Shown here: positions 42,147 to 49,874 of the stretch, piece by piece
Layout of the letters: each line of letters starts with the position of its first letter
Numbering within the stretch: the stretch's first letter is position 1
Assembly (NCBI GenBank): GCA_944320495.1
Contig: CALUHR010000009.1
Span: forward strand, 62,001 to 126,000
DNA: 64,000 nt
Direction: 5' to 3'
From: Candidatus Methanomethylophilaceae archaeon
GTDB lineage: Archaea > Thermoplasmatota > Thermoplasmata > Methanomassiliicoccales > Methanomethylophilaceae
Notes under the pieces: generated by a model
The model's database searches: none
Told to the model about the DNA's origin: nothing
What the model saw: only the letters and a program-made list of their open reading frames with translations
Program-made: the position numbers and the translations under genes

Positions 42147-43324
42147 GATCCTCCAAGGAGAGATGTTGTGGACGCTCAATCGGCATCATCTATTCGATAC
42201 TATACAGCGATATAGGGGGTGGGATGGACTCGAGAGGAAAAAGGGAGGTGCTGGAGGGACTTTATGGCCCGATGTCCAGATCCATCAGGAAAATGCGGGG
42301 GCTCAGACCGGGCAAAGGGACAGTGGAGCTCCTCGATTTGCCGATGCTGACATTCCTCCAGTGGATCAAGGATTACGGCAACTGCAGTGCGGAATGCAGG
42401 ATCATCCCAAGCAACGACAAGTACGGACTTGCGGCGACGTTCGAAGACATCCAGGTCGATGTTGGGAACTTCAGGAGAAGGGGACAGGCATATGATGACG
42501 ATCAACCTGAGGATGACATCCTCCTTCCAGTATTCGTCGGTGACGAACTCCAACGCTTCTTGAAAGATGACGACGGCCTCCGGTGCCCGGTCCTGCATGG
42601 CCATCCGATGTGCATCGTGGACTTCAGTCAGCTGTTGCCTTACCGTTTCACTGAGGATGCGAAGTCCGGCATATCGCCTCACACCCTTGAACCAGGGACC
42701 ATTTGGATGAGGGCAGAGAGCATCCTGGAAAAGACCCTGAGTCTCATATGGCTGACATCAATGATCGATTTCGATGGAGACCGGGAGTTGCTAAGACTGG
42801 GATGCCCCGTATTGTCATCAAATCCGCCCCCTCCGAAGCAATACGATGTGGAATCCAAGGTGGTGATAATATTCGGGTCCATAGGTAGCTTGGATTCCGA
42901 GTACTACAACCTGAAAGGTAATGACAAGTTCGGTCATCTGGATGCTAACGGACTGAACAACACATACGTCTTCGAACATGATGGCATGCACATCCGTCAT
43001 TACAGGGTCCTGAGCGACGATCCCCGGAATTTGAATAGTCATGATCTCAACGGGAGCATCGGAGAGAGGGTCCTACCAAATATGCTGAAAGATGCCAGAG
43101 ACACCGATGAGATCGGTGTGAAGAGAACAGTCGTCGTCATAGGCCGCACGGACGTCGAGGTTGCGCTGTGGATCATGAAGCAATGCGATTCCCTGGGGCT
43201 GACATACGATACGGCACGTAATCTGGACGAGGGAGGCAAAATGAGCCTGTTCTTCCTCAAGTGCTCTCAACTCTTCGAGAGGGAGAGATCGCTCTCCGGA
43301 GTCGATGGTCCGACCCTTCGATGA
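42143..43324 (+). CDS. Unknown protein, 393 aa
   Basis: I do not recognise it. It is soluble, with a basic N-terminal 60 residues (SKERCCGR, RKMRGLRPGKG), an acidic middle (DDDQPEDDILLPVFVG) and a C-terminal half with two Rossmann-like strands (KVVIIFGSIGS at about 235, KRTVVVIGRTDVEVALWIM at about 330). It has no P-loop. It is translationally coupled to the Sel1 protein (ATGA overlap), so it is likely a partner. It overlaps the convergent metallopeptidase gene by 58 bases. Confidence 0.7.
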   Translation: MRSSKERCCGRSIGIIYSILYSDIGGGMDSRGKREVLEGLYGPMSRSIRKMRGLRPGKGTVELLDLPMLTFLQWIKDYGNCSAECRIIPSNDKYGLAATFEDIQVDVGNFRRRGQAYDDDQPEDDILLPVFVGDELQRFLKDDDGLRCPVLHGHPMCIVDFSQLLPYRFTEDAKSGISPHTLEPGTIWMRAESILEKTLSLIWLTSMIDFDGDRELLRLGCPVLSSNPPPPKQYDVESKVVIIFGSIGSLDSEYYNLKGNDKFGHLDANGLNNTYVFEHDGMHIRHYRVLSDDPRNLNSHDLNGSIGERVLPNMLKDARDTDEIGVKRTVVVIGRTDVEVALWIMKQCDSLGLTYDTARNLDEGGKMSLFFLKCSQLFERERSLSGVDGPTLR

Positions 43325-44526
43325 CCTTCGATCAGACCATCGAAGAAATCTGTTATCGCAAGATCGAGCTCCTCGGATCTCGGGTGCACACTGGATCCCG
43401 TGATGTCCCTCAGGATGTAGGAGGGGCCCGCTCTGATGGTCACATAGATCTCGTACGTCCTCGCGAACACCTCAGAAGGGGAGAGGTAGTACCACAGGTT
43501 CGGGTCGCTGACGAGTCTAGGGAGCACGTCCTTCGAATACAGCGTCTTCACAGGGATGAATGAAGACGATGTCGATGGCCTGTTCATGAAGAAGTCCATT
43601 GCATGTCCGTACTCGTGGACCAGCACGTCCGGCCTGGATGTGTTGACCAGGACGTCCCTCAGCCTCCCGTTGAACTGCCCGATGAAATCTGTTCTGGAGA
43701 ACCTTCTGACCCTCAGATGGAGGTCCGCCCAGGCAGGGGGCCTCGGCAGCACATCCATCGCCTCGAGCCCGATGATGCCCTCGGCCAAAGACCTGATCTC
43801 CGCGGAAGAGACCCTGGGGTCCACATCCAGACCCGTGAAGAATCCGTTCAGTTCCGTCTCATTCAGAAGATTCGTTCCGCGTTCATCTGAGCGGATGTCG
43901 CAGTAGGGGCGCATGGAGGCGGGAACATCCCTCAGGAGTCCTCTCGCACGGCAGTATGCCCTCATCGCGGTGAACAGGAATGCGAACCTGTTCTTCCAGA
44001 GGCCGAACGGTCTGACGGTGCCATCTAAGGTGAAGACCCTCCCGGTCATGTCGTCTGCGGCATCCGAGAAGTATCCGATCTCGCGGGCGGTCCTGGAATC
44101 CGACGTGCGGGACATCTCGAGGATGTCGCGCTGCAGTGCCAGCAGTCCCATTTCAGATGCTATGAGCCCAGGATCAGCCAGTATGCGGTCCCCTTCGGTA
44201 GTGTGCACCGCCCTCCCATGGAGATCGGGGCCGATGGGCACATCCGGGACCAGGAAGATGATGCCGCCATCGGACATCATGAAAAGCAACCTGAGTACGA
44301 TCCCGGGGCGGACGTCATCCCGCTCGATGATGCGGAGGACAGCTGACCGTTCGAGAGACAGGCATTCCGGCTCGGTAGACAGTTCGAGGCCGAACGCATC
44401 CCGCATTCTGGAAGACAGTGCCAGCAGATCCGAGGCGTACGGCGGGAACCCTGCAGCGGCCCATGTCTCGGCCAACGCCTTGAGTCTGGCGGTCGCGTCT
44501 TCGAAGTCATCCATGTCGCATCCCAT
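43267..44526 (-). CDS. HExxH metallopeptidase-like protein (polyvalent-protein type)
   Basis: This 419-residue soluble protein has a zinc-protease motif in DVLVHEYGHAMDFFM (HEYGH, residues 304-308) and a downstream SPSEVFARTYEIYV (351-363), whose Glu would be the third ligand. That motif pair, with an Arg-Thr-Tyr-Glu helix, recalls the metallopeptidase domains of large polyvalent proteins of phages and conjugative elements. The N-terminal 250 residues are helical and unknown. AGGGAGG lies 5 nt before the ATG at 44526. It is the only minus-strand gene of the island and is divergent from the VirD4-like gene. The substrate is unknown. Confidence 0.68.
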   Translation of the reverse strand: MGCDMDDFEDATARLKALAETWAAAGFPPYASDLLALSSRMRDAFGLELSTEPECLSLERSAVLRIIERDDVRPGIVLRLLFMMSDGGIIFLVPDVPIGPDLHGRAVHTTEGDRILADPGLIASEMGLLALQRDILEMSRTSDSRTAREIGYFSDAADDMTGRVFTLDGTVRPFGLWKNRFAFLFTAMRAYCRARGLLRDVPASMRPYCDIRSDERGTNLLNETELNGFFTGLDVDPRVSSAEIRSLAEGIIGLEAMDVLPRPPAWADLHLRVRRFSRTDFIGQFNGRLRDVLVNTSRPDVLVHEYGHAMDFFMNRPSTSSSFIPVKTLYSKDVLPRLVSDPNLWYYLSPSEVFARTYEIYVTIRAGPSYILRDITGSSVHPRSEELDLAITDFFDGLIEGHRRVGPSTPESDLSLSKS

Positions 44527-44615
44527 GAATCCTCCCTCCCACCGATGATGGGAACCTCATCCCGTTTCCGTAACGGAGGCTGGTCATATGCTATGGTCCG
44601 TCCGAGGCTGATGAT

Positions 44616-46562
44616 ATGAAAGACAGCAAGGACAGGGTCAGGAAGATGCTCCAGAAGCAGAATGCCAGAATCAAGGAGGAGACGGAGGACACCATCAAGT
44701 TCATCCCCGATCTCAACGAGGGGTTCTGTCCTCCCGTCATGGTCCGCATCTGGGACGACCATGTGATGTTCATCACCGAGCTCAAACCAGATGTTCCAGA
44801 GAAGGCGAGGCAGAAGGTCTCCGGACTGGTGCATGACTTCAACAAGCGTAACTCAGAGGGGGTGCTGGACTACGACATGGAGGATGGCCAGGTATGGGTC
44901 AGGACCTGGGAGCGTGTGGGAAACGGCCGCAGATTCGGGCCGAAGGACCTCGAGTACCATATCCGCCTGGCCAGGGAAATCTCGTCCTCGGTGACGCCGA
45001 AGATATTCGTGGCATGCTCGGGCATCGATGCCGACCCGGATGAGAACGGGGGATGCACCCCTGGAGGGGACGATCCGTCCGTCATGTACGGACGAATCCA
45101 GGGGGATGCCTCCGAGAGTTTCATGAAAGGCAATCCTGGAGGCGGGATCCCCCTCCGTTTCTGCAACGGGAGGCCAGTTTTCGACGGTTCCCCGTACCAT
45201 GGGCTGATCATAGGGTCGACAGGAGCCGGGAAGACGCACTGTCTCATCATCCCGGCATGCCTCTCCATGGCCTGGAACGGGGAGTCGTTCATGGTCGAGG
45301 ACCCGAAGGGCGAGATCGAGGGGATTCTCGGGGGCGAGCTCAGAAGGCTCGGTTACGAGATCCACACCCTGGATGCCCGTGACCCGTACTCAAGCGACAG
45401 GGTAGGTTTCCTTTCCGAGATCTACGACAAGTACCGGTCGGAGGACCGCTTGGAGAGGGACATGGTGCCCAGGTTACTGGAGGACATGGCGCTGGTCCTC
45501 ATGGACAACGGGAACCCGGACGACAAATACTGGGTGGACATGGCGGCCCATCTCTTCGTGGGATGCGCACAGCTCCTCCTCAGGAGATGCTCTCGCGAGG
45601 AGTTCACCCTTGGCAACATCTATTCTCTGAAGACCGTGTTCGAAAACAACGAGCGTCTCACGAAGATGCTCCTGGAGTCCTTGCCCTCCGACGCCCCGGA
45701 GCGGAGGAACATCTCGGGCACAGTCATCAATGCCGACAACACAAGGAGGTGCATCCTATCATTCTTCGACAGGGGGCTGCTGCCTTACATATCGAACCCG
45801 GGTGTGTGCTCCATGTTCTCCAACGGGGATTTCTCGGCCTCCGATGCCGGATTCAGATCGATGGCGGTGTTCCTCAGGATCCCGGATGAGAGCAGGACGT
45901 TCGACGGGATCGTATCGCTGTATGTGAGCATGGTCTACACGGAGATGATCAGGAGGGCGCATGCGGAAGGCGGAGGAAAGCTGCCCGTCAGGATGAACTT
46001 CATCCTCGACGAGCTGGCCAATCTGCCGATGATCCCCGATCTGGACAAGAGGATCTGCATCTCGAGGAGCCGCAACATACGCTTCATGCTGGTCCTCCAG
46101 AGCAAGAGGCAGCTGGAGGCCAGGTACGGTCCCGCGGCCATGGACATCGTGGTGAACAATTGCGGGAACATAGTCTGCATGGCGAACAGGGACCTCTCAC
46201 TCCTGAAGGAGATCTGCGAGATGGCGGGGGTCGACGGTGTGACCCCGAGGTCCATCTCCCGCATGCCTCCCGGAAGGGCTCTGATCATCCATGGAGGGGA
46301 TGAGCCGTACGTGACGGATCTCCCGACATGGGAGGCCTACGGCATCGTCCCCGGTGAAGGGGTTGCCAGGCCCAGGAGGGATCCGGACCCGGAGGGATGC
46401 TTCGATGCAGAGGACTACATCTTCGGTCTCGTCGGAGTCTTCGAGGAGATGGAGGAGGAAGAGGATGATGACGAGCCGGAGGTGTCGTTCGCTTGGATGA
46501 GGGACAACCTGCGGAATATCATTCACGATGCCCTTGTCAACGATGACGAGGAGGATGACTGA
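44616..46562 (+). CDS. VirD4/TraG-like ATPase without membrane helices
   Basis: This 648-residue ATPase has Walker A GLIIGSTGAGKTHCL (199-207), VEDPKGEIEGI, Walker B RMNFILDELANL (459-470) and VLQSKRQLEARYG, the order seen in type IV coupling proteins (VirD4, TraG/TraD). The usual N-terminal transmembrane helices are absent. Instead, residues 1-125 form a soluble alpha/beta domain that looks YbjN/chaperone-like (inference). The C-terminus is highly acidic (EEMEEEEDDDEPE). It probably forms a hexameric motor that moves DNA or protein. A GAGG ribosome site precedes the ATG. Confidence 0.8.
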   Translation: MKDSKDRVRKMLQKQNARIKEETEDTIKFIPDLNEGFCPPVMVRIWDDHVMFITELKPDVPEKARQKVSGLVHDFNKRNSEGVLDYDMEDGQVWVRTWERVGNGRRFGPKDLEYHIRLAREISSSVTPKIFVACSGIDADPDENGGCTPGGDDPSVMYGRIQGDASESFMKGNPGGGIPLRFCNGRPVFDGSPYHGLIIGSTGAGKTHCLIIPACLSMAWNGESFMVEDPKGEIEGILGGELRRLGYEIHTLDARDPYSSDRVGFLSEIYDKYRSEDRLERDMVPRLLEDMALVLMDNGNPDDKYWVDMAAHLFVGCAQLLLRRCSREEFTLGNIYSLKTVFENNERLTKMLLESLPSDAPERRNISGTVINADNTRRCILSFFDRGLLPYISNPGVCSMFSNGDFSASDAGFRSMAVFLRIPDESRTFDGIVSLYVSMVYTEMIRRAHAEGGGKLPVRMNFILDELANLPMIPDLDKRICISRSRNIRFMLVLQSKRQLEARYGPAAMDIVVNNCGNIVCMANRDLSLLKEICEMAGVDGVTPRSISRMPPGRALIIHGGDEPYVTDLPTWEAYGIVPGEGVARPRRDPDPEGCFDAEDYIFGLVGVFEEMEEEEDDDEPEVSFAWMRDNLRNIIHDALVNDDEEDD

Positions 46563-46565
46563 ATC

Positions 46566-46585
46566 GGAAACGGCGCCGTGTTTCC
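46566..46585 (+). terminator. Hairpin after the VirD4-like gene
   Basis: An imperfect stem GGAAACGGC/GCCGTGTTTCC sits 4 nt after the stop. It may separate the ATPase from the grpE/hsp70 pair or attenuate read-through. Confidence 0.4.
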
Positions 46586-46662
46586 TAAAACGGCGCCCGA
46601 TCCCCGTCTATGGGGTATCACGGCGAAAATGAGCCGCAACGAAAAGAAAGGAGATCCCCAAG

Positions 46663-47265
46663 ATGGCTAGCAGAAGCAAGCGCAACGGAAACAGGAGACA
46701 GAACCGCAGAAAGAGCGGACGCGGGGGAGGATGCTCCCCCGACATGTACCAGAGAGGGCTCGACGAGATCAAGGCGATGATGGTGAGCAGCTTCACAGAC
46801 ATCCGCGAGACGATCGGCTCCGCTGGAAACAGCTCCGGAGGAGTGGTGACCGTCGAGGAGGAAATCATCCGCCGCCTCATCGGAATCGAGAGGAAGATGG
46901 ACTGCCACAGGGATGACGCAGCCGCAGGGGCAGTGCGCGGAGAGGTCCTGAAGGTCGCAGAGATGGTCGAGAGGGCGTACCCTCTCCTCGATGCGATCGG
47001 AGGCGACCCCGAGACCGACAGGAAGATCGCCATGAACACTGCCCTGATGCTCCGCAACTCCGTAAGGAGGATGGGGGTCGAATCCAGGGGATGCTCTGCC
47101 GGCGACGCATTCGACCCCTCCATGATGGAGGCGGTATCCGTCATCGACACCGACGACGAGGCCCTCGAGGGCAGGGTCGCGGACGTCGTCACCAGTGCCG
47201 CCTACTGGCTGGACGGGGAGCTCATCATGCCTCAGGCCGTGTCCGTCTACAGGAGGTGCCAGTGA
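46663..47265 (+). CDS. GrpE-like nucleotide-exchange factor
   Basis: This 200-residue protein has a very basic N-terminus (SRSKRNGNRRQNRRKSGRG), a central helical region (about 60-130) and a C-terminal beta domain. FDPSMMEAVSVIDTDD and then LDGELIMPQAVSVYRR fit the GrpE head (FDPxxHEAVxxVxTDD ... LxGRVLRPAxVxV). It lies immediately before, and is coupled to, an Hsp70-like gene, as expected for a dedicated exchange factor. GGAG lies 10 nt before the ATG. It is divergent from housekeeping GrpE, so it is likely specialised. Confidence 0.7.
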   Translation: MASRSKRNGNRRQNRRKSGRGGGCSPDMYQRGLDEIKAMMVSSFTDIRETIGSAGNSSGGVVTVEEEIIRRLIGIERKMDCHRDDAAAGAVRGEVLKVAEMVERAYPLLDAIGGDPETDRKIAMNTALMLRNSVRRMGVESRGCSAGDAFDPSMMEAVSVIDTDDEALEGRVADVVTSAAYWLDGELIMPQAVSVYRRCQ

Positions 47266-48800
47266 TGTCCGAGGAGAAGCAGTCAGTCGTAATGTTCGTG
47301 GGCGTGGACGTCGGCACCACCCAGACAGTGGTCAGGGTCATCGGTGCATACGACACCGAACCCCAGCAGGTCAATCTCACCGGAAGGACCGCCCCCATGG
47401 CTTCCGCCATCTACATCGCTCCCGACGGTACCATGCTCTACGGGGACCAGGCGAAGCGCAACGCGGTGACCCAGCCCGAGAGGGTCATCCAGCTCTTCAA
47501 GCAGTTCCTCAGGACGAACAAGAGCTGGGATATCGATGGCAAGACATACACCCCTGCCGATGGGTACACGCTCATCATCCGCAAGGTCAGAGAGATCCTC
47601 GAGAGCATGTTCCCCGGTACGGATTTCCAGTTCGTCCCGACCGTACCTGCCAACTACGGCACTCCCGAGAGGGTCAAGGTCACCGATGCCTGCACCGCCG
47701 CCGGCGTCAACGTGATCGCCCTGGTCAACGAGCCCACCGCCGCCGCGCTGTGGTACTTCAGGAACGACTCCAGGCTCATCGGCTCCACCATCGCAGTGGT
47801 GGATCTCGGCGGGGGGACCCTCGACATCACACTGATGAGGGCCGTCAACAACGACGGCCAGCTGGACTTCGAGGTCCTTGCTTCCAAGGGTGTCGAGAAC
47901 CTCGGCGGCGAGAGGTGGACGGCCGACGGAGTCTACAGGCAGATGCTCGAGAAGTACTGCGCAGAGGCCGGCGTGACACCCGAGGACGTCAAGGCCGACA
48001 CCAGGTCCGACATGACCCTCAGGGCCCTGGCCGAGGAGTGCAAGATCGAGCTCTCCCAGGGTTCTACGTCCACCGTCATCGTGCTCTCCATCAGGCCGGA
48101 CGTCGCCGTGACCTTCGAGATGACCCAGCAGGAGTTCGACGAGAACACCAGGGATCTGCTCGCCAACGTCCTGGAGACCCTCGGAAGGGCCATCGATTCC
48201 TCAAGGGAGCGCGACCCCAGCTTCGGACTGCCCGACAGCGTGATCCTCGCAGGCGGTGCCTGCATGATGCCGCAGATCAGGAACGGCATCATCGAGGCAT
48301 ACCCGGAGCTGGAGGGGAGGGTGAGCGTCAAGGACCCCTTCGTGGCCATAGCGAGCGGGGCGGCCCTCTACGGGGCCCTGGGGCTCACCGTGAAGGACAG
48401 ACTGACCAAGTCCTACGGATGCATCGCGCTTGACAACAGGACCGAGAAGGAGAAGGTCTACAACCACCTGAGGGCAGGGGACGAGATCCCCTCCAGCGTC
48501 GAGCGCAGGTACTACACCGTCGCCGACGGGCAGCTCGCCATCCTGGACCGCATCATCGAGAACGAGTGCGAGGGAGCGGTGCTCAGCCCCAACGCCAAGG
48601 GGGCCAGGTGCATCGGCAAGATGAGGCTCGAGCTGCCTCCGGGACTCCCGAAGGGAACGCCCATCGACACCGTGTTCGACACCGACGATGGTGCCGTGCT
48701 CAGAGTGAGGAGCACCTGTGCGGGCAAGGAGGTCTCCACGACGCTGGAGATCTCGACGAAGCCGGTCAGCGAGAAGGCCGTCGACCCGTTCAGCATCTGA
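47265..48800 (+). CDS. Hsp70-like ATPase, short form
   Basis: This 511-residue protein contains the whole actin-like ATPase domain of Hsp70: VGVDVGTTQTVVRV (phosphate 1), VPANYGTPERVKVTDAC, NEPTAAAL, VVDLGGGTLDITLM (phosphate 2) and VILAGGACMMPQIRNGI (adenosine). After about residue 375 only some 135 residues remain, a reduced substrate-binding beta domain with no helical lid. AGGAGGTG just upstream is a strong ribosome site, and the start overlaps the grpE-like stop (TGATG). No dnaJ is adjacent. It is probably a specialised chaperone of the island. Confidence 0.88.
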   Translation: MSEEKQSVVMFVGVDVGTTQTVVRVIGAYDTEPQQVNLTGRTAPMASAIYIAPDGTMLYGDQAKRNAVTQPERVIQLFKQFLRTNKSWDIDGKTYTPADGYTLIIRKVREILESMFPGTDFQFVPTVPANYGTPERVKVTDACTAAGVNVIALVNEPTAAALWYFRNDSRLIGSTIAVVDLGGGTLDITLMRAVNNDGQLDFEVLASKGVENLGGERWTADGVYRQMLEKYCAEAGVTPEDVKADTRSDMTLRALAEECKIELSQGSTSTVIVLSIRPDVAVTFEMTQQEFDENTRDLLANVLETLGRAIDSSRERDPSFGLPDSVILAGGACMMPQIRNGIIEAYPELEGRVSVKDPFVAIASGAALYGALGLTVKDRLTKSYGCIALDNRTEKEKVYNHLRAGDEIPSSVERRYYTVADGQLAILDRIIENECEGAVLSPNAKGARCIGKMRLELPPGLPKGTPIDTVFDTDDGAVLRVRSTCAGKEVSTTLEISTKPVSEKAVDPFSI

Positions 48801-48809
48801 GCAAAAACC

Positions 48810-48838
48810 GACGGCCCCCATGACCTCCGGGGGCCGTC
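48810..48838 (+). terminator. Strong hairpin terminator after the Hsp70-like gene
   Basis: A perfect 10-bp stem (GACGGCCCCC/GGGGGCCGTC, 9-nt loop) starts 10 nt after the stop. It ends the grpE/hsp70 unit. Confidence 0.65.
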
Positions 48839-48851
48839 ATTCCCCGATACC

Positions 48852-49874
48852 ATGTTCTCCGTTCCCGAAGTGGTCGAACCATTCTACTGGGGGCGCCTCC
48901 GCTACACGTCCGAGAGGGAGGCGTACTCTCGCATAAGATCCGCCATGATCGGAGGGTCCGCCTCCGTCGGGGTGGAGGACCTCCGTCTCACTACCGGGAT
49001 GATGCTCGATGTGAGCGACGCCATCTATCTGGACGATCCCATGCTCTTCCACTGTCGCATAGACTCCTGGGATCTTATCGACGGGATGGCCACGGAGGTC
49101 TTCATCACCCAGCACTACACCGAGGCCGCGCGCGCATCGATGCGCAGGGCCATCGGGGATGCGCTCTCCGACGCCTACTACGGATGCCTGCGCGGGGCCC
49201 CCGACATCTTCACAGCAGAGAGGGCGGTCCTGAGATGGCTCAGGGGCAACGTCGTCTACGACATCAAGGAGGCCGATGACAGCATCCCTGAGCACGAGTA
49301 TCGCTCCGTCGTAGGGGCGCTGGTGCACCGCAGGGGCGTGTGCTCATCGATCTCGATGGCCGCCTCGCTCATGCTGAACGCCTGCGGTTTCAGGACGATC
49401 TGCGTAGTCGGGACGTCCCAGGGGGAGGGACACATGTGGGATGCCATCAGAACGCCGTCCGGATGGCTGCATTCTGATTTCACCTTCGCCTTAGGCGCAG
49501 ATGACGTCACATATCTGGACATGGACGACAGGTCCTGCGCCGTCGACCACGAGTTCGACATAGAGCTCCGGGATTACTGGGCGCGATCGGCGGGCTGGAC
49601 GTCCGGTGATGGGCCGGGGGACCTCGGTCCCCCTCCTCGAACTGCGCGTCATGGAGGGTCCGGTAGTATCCGCCGAGCTCCAGCAGCTCCTCGTGCGTGC
49701 CGGATTCGACGATCTCCCCTCCCACCATCACCAGTATCCTGTCGGCGTTGCGGACGGTCGACAGTCTGTGAGCGATCACGAACGACGTCCTTCCGCCGGT
49801 CATCAGGTCCATCGCCTGCTGGATGCGCTTCTCGGTGCGGGTGTCCACGGAGCTCGTCGCCTCGTCCAGTATGA
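48852..49874 (+). CDS. Cytoplasmic transglutaminase-like protein
   Basis: The papain-like transglutaminase core has Cys164 (HRRGVCSSISMAASLML), His194 (GTSQGEGHMWDAI) and Asp209 (WLHSDFTFAL), so the triad is intact. This suggests a cysteine protease or acyl transferase. It has no signal peptide, unlike the two other transglutaminase-fold proteins in this window. Conserved sequence ends near residue 250 (about 49605), right before a terminator-like hairpin. The frame then continues about 90 Arg/Ser-rich residues antisense to the ABC gene, so the annotated C-terminus is doubtful. It is the last gene of the island. Confidence 0.72.
   Translation: MFSVPEVVEPFYWGRLRYTSEREAYSRIRSAMIGGSASVGVEDLRLTTGMMLDVSDAIYLDDPMLFHCRIDSWDLIDGMATEVFITQHYTEAARASMRRAIGDALSDAYYGCLRGAPDIFTAERAVLRWLRGNVVYDIKEADDSIPEHEYRSVVGALVHRRGVCSSISMAASLMLNACGFRTICVVGTSQGEGHMWDAIRTPSGWLHSDFTFALGADDVTYLDMDDRSCAVDHEFDIELRDYWARSAGWTSGDGPGDLGPPPRTARHGGSGSIRRAPAAPRACRIRRSPLPPSPVSCRRCGRSTVCERSRTTSFRRSSGPSPAGCASRCGCPRSSSPRPV

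Noticed and set aside
37508-49634. The accessory island as a standard integrative conjugative element
   Set aside because: No integrase, relaxase, VirB4, replication gene, tRNA target or flanking direct repeat was found; only the VirD4-like ATPase and the metallopeptidase point that way.
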